Shown here: one piece after another, positions 60,133 through 64,000 of the stretch
How the letters are laid out: every line of letters begins with the position of its first letter
Position numbering within the stretch: position 1 is the stretch's first letter
DNA from: Carex sylvatica
Lineage: Eukaryota > Streptophyta > Magnoliopsida > Poales > Cyperaceae
Length of the DNA stretch: 64,000 nucleotides
Direction: 5' to 3'
NCBI GenBank assembly: GCA_964058845.1
Contig: CAXKVR010000001.1
Coordinates: forward strand, 496,001-560,000
Translations under genes and position numbers: made by a program
Notes under the pieces: generated by a model
Database searches by the model: none
Told to the model about the DNA's origin: nothing
The model's input: the letters and a program-made list of their open reading frames with translations, nothing else

Positions 60133-60825
60133 GAGCTGTGCTCTCGGACCGGGTTCGGGCGGACCGGGTTTACCCGGGGTCGGGTACGGGTAGGTCGGGT
60201 AAACGGGTATCTCGGGACGGGTATACTCGGGTATAATTTTCAAAAACCGTACCCGACCCGAGTTTTACCCGTGCCCGTGGTACCCGGCACGGGTAGGGCG
60301 GTCCGGGTCGGGTACCCGTTTGTTTTTTTTTTTTTTTTTTTTAGGCGGCAAATTCGAAATTTCAAAAAAATTTGAATTTTTTTGAATTTTTTTGAATTTT
60401 TTCTGAATTTTTTTGAATTTTTTTTAAATTTTTTTGAATTTTTTTGAATTTTTTTGAATTTTTTTGAATTTTTCTGAATTTTTTTGAATTTATTAACGGG
60501 TACGGGTCGGGTACGGGGTCGGGTACGGGGTCGGGAACAGGTCGGGTACGGGTCGGGTCGGGTCGGATCGGGTCGGGTCGGGTCGGGTCGGGGTCGGGTC
60601 CGGATCCGGGTCGGATTGGTCGGGTCGGATCGGGTCGGGTCGGACTTAAATCGGACCGGATTTGGTCGGATTTTGAACCAAAAAATCGTACCCTACCCGT
60701 TTTTTACCCGTACCCGTGTACCCATTTACCCGACCCATACCCGGGCTCGGGCACGGGTAACCCGGGTAACGGGCACGGGCGGGTACGGATCGGGTCCGAC
60801 CCGGGTGGATAAAAGCAAACCACTA
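60133..60825. mobile_element. GGGTCGGGTA-rich element with 10-bp target duplication, nested in the composite element
   Basis: GAGGTTTCTA flanks the block on both sides (60123-60132 and 60826-60835), a Mutator-like duplication. Both halves are built of (C/G)GGGT(C/A)GGGTA words and their complements, so the whole can fold on itself. In the middle (60356-60492) is a (TTTTTTGAAT)n tract. There is no coding content; reading frames through it are artefacts of the repeat. Confidence 0.75.
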
Positions 60826-61672
60826 GAGGTTTCTAAGCATTATAAAATGCTAGATAAACTGAGTATACGTGAACTGTATAACTTTATTTTGAGAACATAA
60901 ATTGTTTCACGGTAGACCATGTTCACACCAACTATTGACACTAGATATTTGTTTAAAACTTTTCTTTTCTTAGTCCCGAAGAGAACCAGCTGGCATCTCA
61001 ACACTCTCATATTAAAAGGCACGTTGCCATTAATGCCCATCAATTCCACATTAAAACCATCTCTCCAACCGTACTTATTTTGCAGAGGCTTAACTCCAAC
61101 TATACTCAGATATTTCATTTTGTCCACGTGCAAACGAATTGAACCATTCGAGAATTACGAACCACGCGAATTCAATTGAGTCTGGTTCAAATTTAAAATT
61201 AAATTAATTTTAAATTGAATTAATTTGAATTAATTTTGAACTGAATTACTTTCAAATTGATTATTTTTTTAATTTTTTCGAATTGAATTTGAATCGAATC
61301 ACGAATTTTGAATTTTTTGTGCACTCCTAACAGTATTAGCTACAGTAATTATAGACTAAAATTTACATGTAGCAGTCGTCTGAAAATCGTCAAAATTATC
61401 GCTGATTACTGTAGACAGGTGCTCCCGTATGCTCGGATGTTTAGAATGGTTTGGAGTGAGCAGGAGAGAGAAAAACGAAAATATATAGGGACCCATAACG
61501 AACTTGCGGGGGGGGGGGGGGGGTCTGCTTGGGGATTGATTTGTCCTAGGGGATGGTCTGCTGAGTTTTTTGGACCGTCCGTAAACTCACCGGTCGGAGC
61601 AGTTTAAAAAAAACAGATAATATAGATTTTTCAAATTTTTTTTTTTTTAGGATATTAATAAAAATAGTCGGC

Positions 61673-62734
61673 GTTGTGCATGCTACTTTTTTTGGGGCCT
61701 TGTGCGCAATGAATGACAAAAGTAGACATCATTAAAAGGCTTTCAAGCCCACAAAAATTTAGAATAAGAAGGATAATTAATGCCGAAGCCGGTCTTTAAT
61801 TGCCTACTTGCTTACTGACAAGTGGATCCATATGTCAGTCACACTCTATACAAAATTGTAAATGAACAGTATTCTCCGTATCAAGAATTAGATATATAGA
61901 TAGATATGGCTATAGTATCTCGTGTGAGATATATCATCTGTCTTTCGCAGGTTCTATAATTGTAACTACTGTGAACTTAGGAATATTTCTGAAATACACA
62001 CGCCTACGTAGCACGCCTATATAGCATAGTAAACCGTTATTACTGTTATAGTAGTCATAACTGAAATAGTACATTTTTATTCCATGACTTAGCGTTTAAG
62101 TTCTAAAAATACTATAGCAACAATAGTACGTCAGTGTAGCACGCTATTTAAAACACTGATTATATTCAATCACATTTGCCTATTCAGTTAAAACATAATT
62201 GATACCAATTTTTACACAATTCTAATCAAATCAAATTGTGTTTTGACAACCGTCAACAACTATCGTGGATTTTGAGATTTGTTTTTCAAACTTCTTAAAA
62301 TACACATTTGACTATTGCTCAACTAACAATTTGAGTTTTACACCAGTAATGCATACTTAACTATATCATAGAAACATCCTTATATTATAGAATAGTCCAA
62401 GTTGAATGTCCAAATTCTACAAGTATTTGATGTGCGGTGATCTATCAGTTAGTTTTTGAATCATTCAGTCTGTTCCATTTGATTCTATTCTAATTTAAAG
62501 TGAAGGTTTTGATTATTATAAAAACAAAATCTTTTCTTTTTATTAAATAAAAGAGACTTTGAAGAGTATCCATTTGTGATCAAAAGTATCCATTTGTACT
62601 CTTTCATACCTGCGGAGTCATAGTTGAAGACGTCTTAATTCTATATTTCTAATTTGGGAATTGGTTTGTTTTAAGTAAAGCGAGACCAGTCTCAACGCTA
62701 TTGTCAGCTCTTGTTTGCTGAAAAAGCACACATT

Positions 62735-62780
<46 letters not shown>

Positions 62781-63480
62781 TTCTTTGTCTACCAACGCTC
62801 ATGTTAGCTACGGGTACCTTACTATATTAGTACTGCATGCCCCTTTCTCTCTTTCTCTCGACGTGGAGCCTTCAGGAAATGTTTGTTTGACCAGGAATGG
62901 ATGTCCATTGGGGCTTACATGAAATGTTTTTTTTTTTTTTCCCCCACCAACCAATATATATTGTTAGAGAATATTTCATGTATGTTCTATTTTTATTTAG
63001 TTTTTTTGTTCCCTTCTTTGAATTAATTTTATTTTTATAAAATATATCTTAGTTGACTTTCATTATCATTCACAAGTTGATAAAAGAAAAGCAAAAAAAA
63101 AAAAACACAATAGAAGAGTTATTAAAACTGAAAGGAAAAAAATAAAAAAATAAAAGAGTAAAGAACAAATTAAGGCTGAACTAGCACTACGACGAGTTGG
63201 ATATTAATAGCGAACCTGAATATGCTCCAACGACTAGGATATTAAAATACCAATTGAAGGTCAACCTGACGTCTTCGTATATGTATTTTCATGTCTAATA
63301 TTCTGTATATATTCTATTAAGTGTTCCTATAGTATTAAGCACAAAGAAAAAAGTAAATTTCATAATAATGGATACATCATTTATGAGGATTAAGTTAATC
63401 TCAGGGTCAATGATATCATTTTCCAAACAATATATTTGCTCATGACCAGCACTACTAAAGAAAAGGCGATACACAGTTAA
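61673..63480. other. Intergenic stretch with TE fragments and a (TA)n microsatellite
   Basis: 61995-62160 is a fragment of the CTATAGCG-rich family seen at 33657 (ending GCACGCTATTTAAAACACTG). (TA)n runs at 62737-62774. No gene recognised. Confidence 0.5.
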
Positions 63481-63840
63481 AAAGCTAATGACATATGGTT
63501 TCGGAAGTATATCCGCACGGATTGTGTATGAAAAAGTTGATACGTTGTACACGGTTTTGGAACTGTGTCTATGTGAATGTTATAGAATTAACATTCACGG
63601 TTCCAACAAGAGAACCGTGTCACATCTCCGAAAAAATCAAAGATGCTAAAACAGATGATTTATACAAGGTTATAGTAATTGTGTATAATAACAAGAGTTA
63701 TATGCACAATTCTTACAAGGAAGCATGTATGATAGTTGGAAGCCATACACAGTTTGTTTTTATAAACCATATATGTTTGTTACTCTTCGTACATTGTTTT
63801 TATTTAAGAAATGTGTATGACTGATATATATTTTTTATTC
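63481..63840. mobile_element. Possible CACTA-like subterminal region, incomplete
   Basis: Inverted pairs such as ACACGGTTTTGGAACTGTGT and CACGGTTCCAACAAGAGAAC...CGTG, and ATGCACAATTC, cluster here in the style of CACTA subterminal repeats and of the stretch near 17060-17350. Neither terminus nor target duplication lies in view; the element may run out of the window. Confidence 0.3.
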
Positions 63841-64000
63841 AATTTATATTGGGTTAGCATATGTATTTGCTAACCATTAAACATACAATATTATACATTC
63901 ATAATTTAAAAAATATTGAATATTTATAACATGCAAAAAAATATTGTTCATTTAACATACAAAAAACAAATATATTCAACATTAATTCAACATACATATG

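Larger units (their letters stand above)
56745..61672. mobile_element. Probable composite Mutator-like element with long inverted ends
   Basis: The left 200 bases (from ATTTTTATTAATATT, then GAGCGGTCCAGAAAATCC, GTCCCCTATAG and a C run at 56933-56952) mirror the right end in inverted order: a G run at 61508-61523, then CCTAGGGGATGG, TTTTGGACCGTCCG, and AATATTAATAAAAAT reversed. Inside are a plant-mobile-domain fragment on the plus strand and a mudrA N-terminal fragment on the minus strand. Mutator-like elements carrying such domains are known in plants. The target duplication was not found and the outer limits are approximate. The transposase core is absent. Confidence 0.65.

Noticed and set aside
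60049..60900. Open frames rich in Gly, Arg and Val
   Set aside because: They are translations of the GGGTCGGGTA repeat element and do not represent protein-coding sequence.
60840..61133. Minus-strand frame of 97 codons upstream of the mudrA fragment
   Set aside because: It could be more transposon coding debris, but no motif could be tied to a family.

Overview
The window is AT-rich nuclear DNA of a flowering plant. The grounds are two intron-containing plant gene families (a CLC-c type anion channel/transporter and a wall-associated receptor kinase), plant-type Copia, CACTA, hAT, Mutator-like, Helitron and LINE elements, and decayed PPR and calmodulin-like genes. The species cannot be told from the sequence. 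Only two genes look intact, both on the minus strand: a three-exon WAK-like kinase (21792..26061, 780 aa) and a seven-exon CLC-c gene (45948..50716, 817 aa). All exon junctions were placed by hand on GT/AG sites and all phases agree.

The main architectural feature is a direct segmental duplication. About 41706..49082 (3' flank and exons 4-7 of the complete CLC-c gene) also occurs at about 3017..16156. The first copy stops inside intron 3, so it lacks exons 1-3 and is a 5'-truncated gene copy, with substitutions at residues that are normally conserved. The copies collected different insertions after they separated. Copy 1 received a 3.8-kb CACTA element in intron 5 and a 4.8-kb Copia element with identical LTRs in the intron 3 remnant. 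Copy 2 received a 5'-truncated LINE and an hAT element downstream of the gene. Each copy supplies the empty site for the other's insertions, so target-site duplications can be read directly.

Region by region: 1-3000 is mostly non-coding with a broken PPR gene. 3017-16156 is duplication copy 1 with CACTA (itself holding nested MITEs and an array of hairpin repeats) and Copia. 16157-21791 is intergenic, with a 245-bp tandem repeat and transposon remnants. 21792-26061 is the WAK gene with an hAT-like element in intron 2. 26062-41705 is gene-poor and full of MITEs, a long-TIR Mutator-like element, a probable Helitron and a 1-kb direct repeat. 41706-50716 is duplication copy 2 with the complete CLC-c gene. 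50717-56744 is intergenic with foldback elements and a calmodulin-like pseudogene. 56745-61672 is a probable composite Mutator-like element holding a plant-mobile-domain fragment and a mudrA N-terminal fragment. 61673-64000 holds only TE debris.

The two intact genes have unrelated roles (vacuolar/endomembrane anion transport and cell-wall sensing) and nothing in the sequence links them functionally. The interest of the window lies in its duplication and transposon history.
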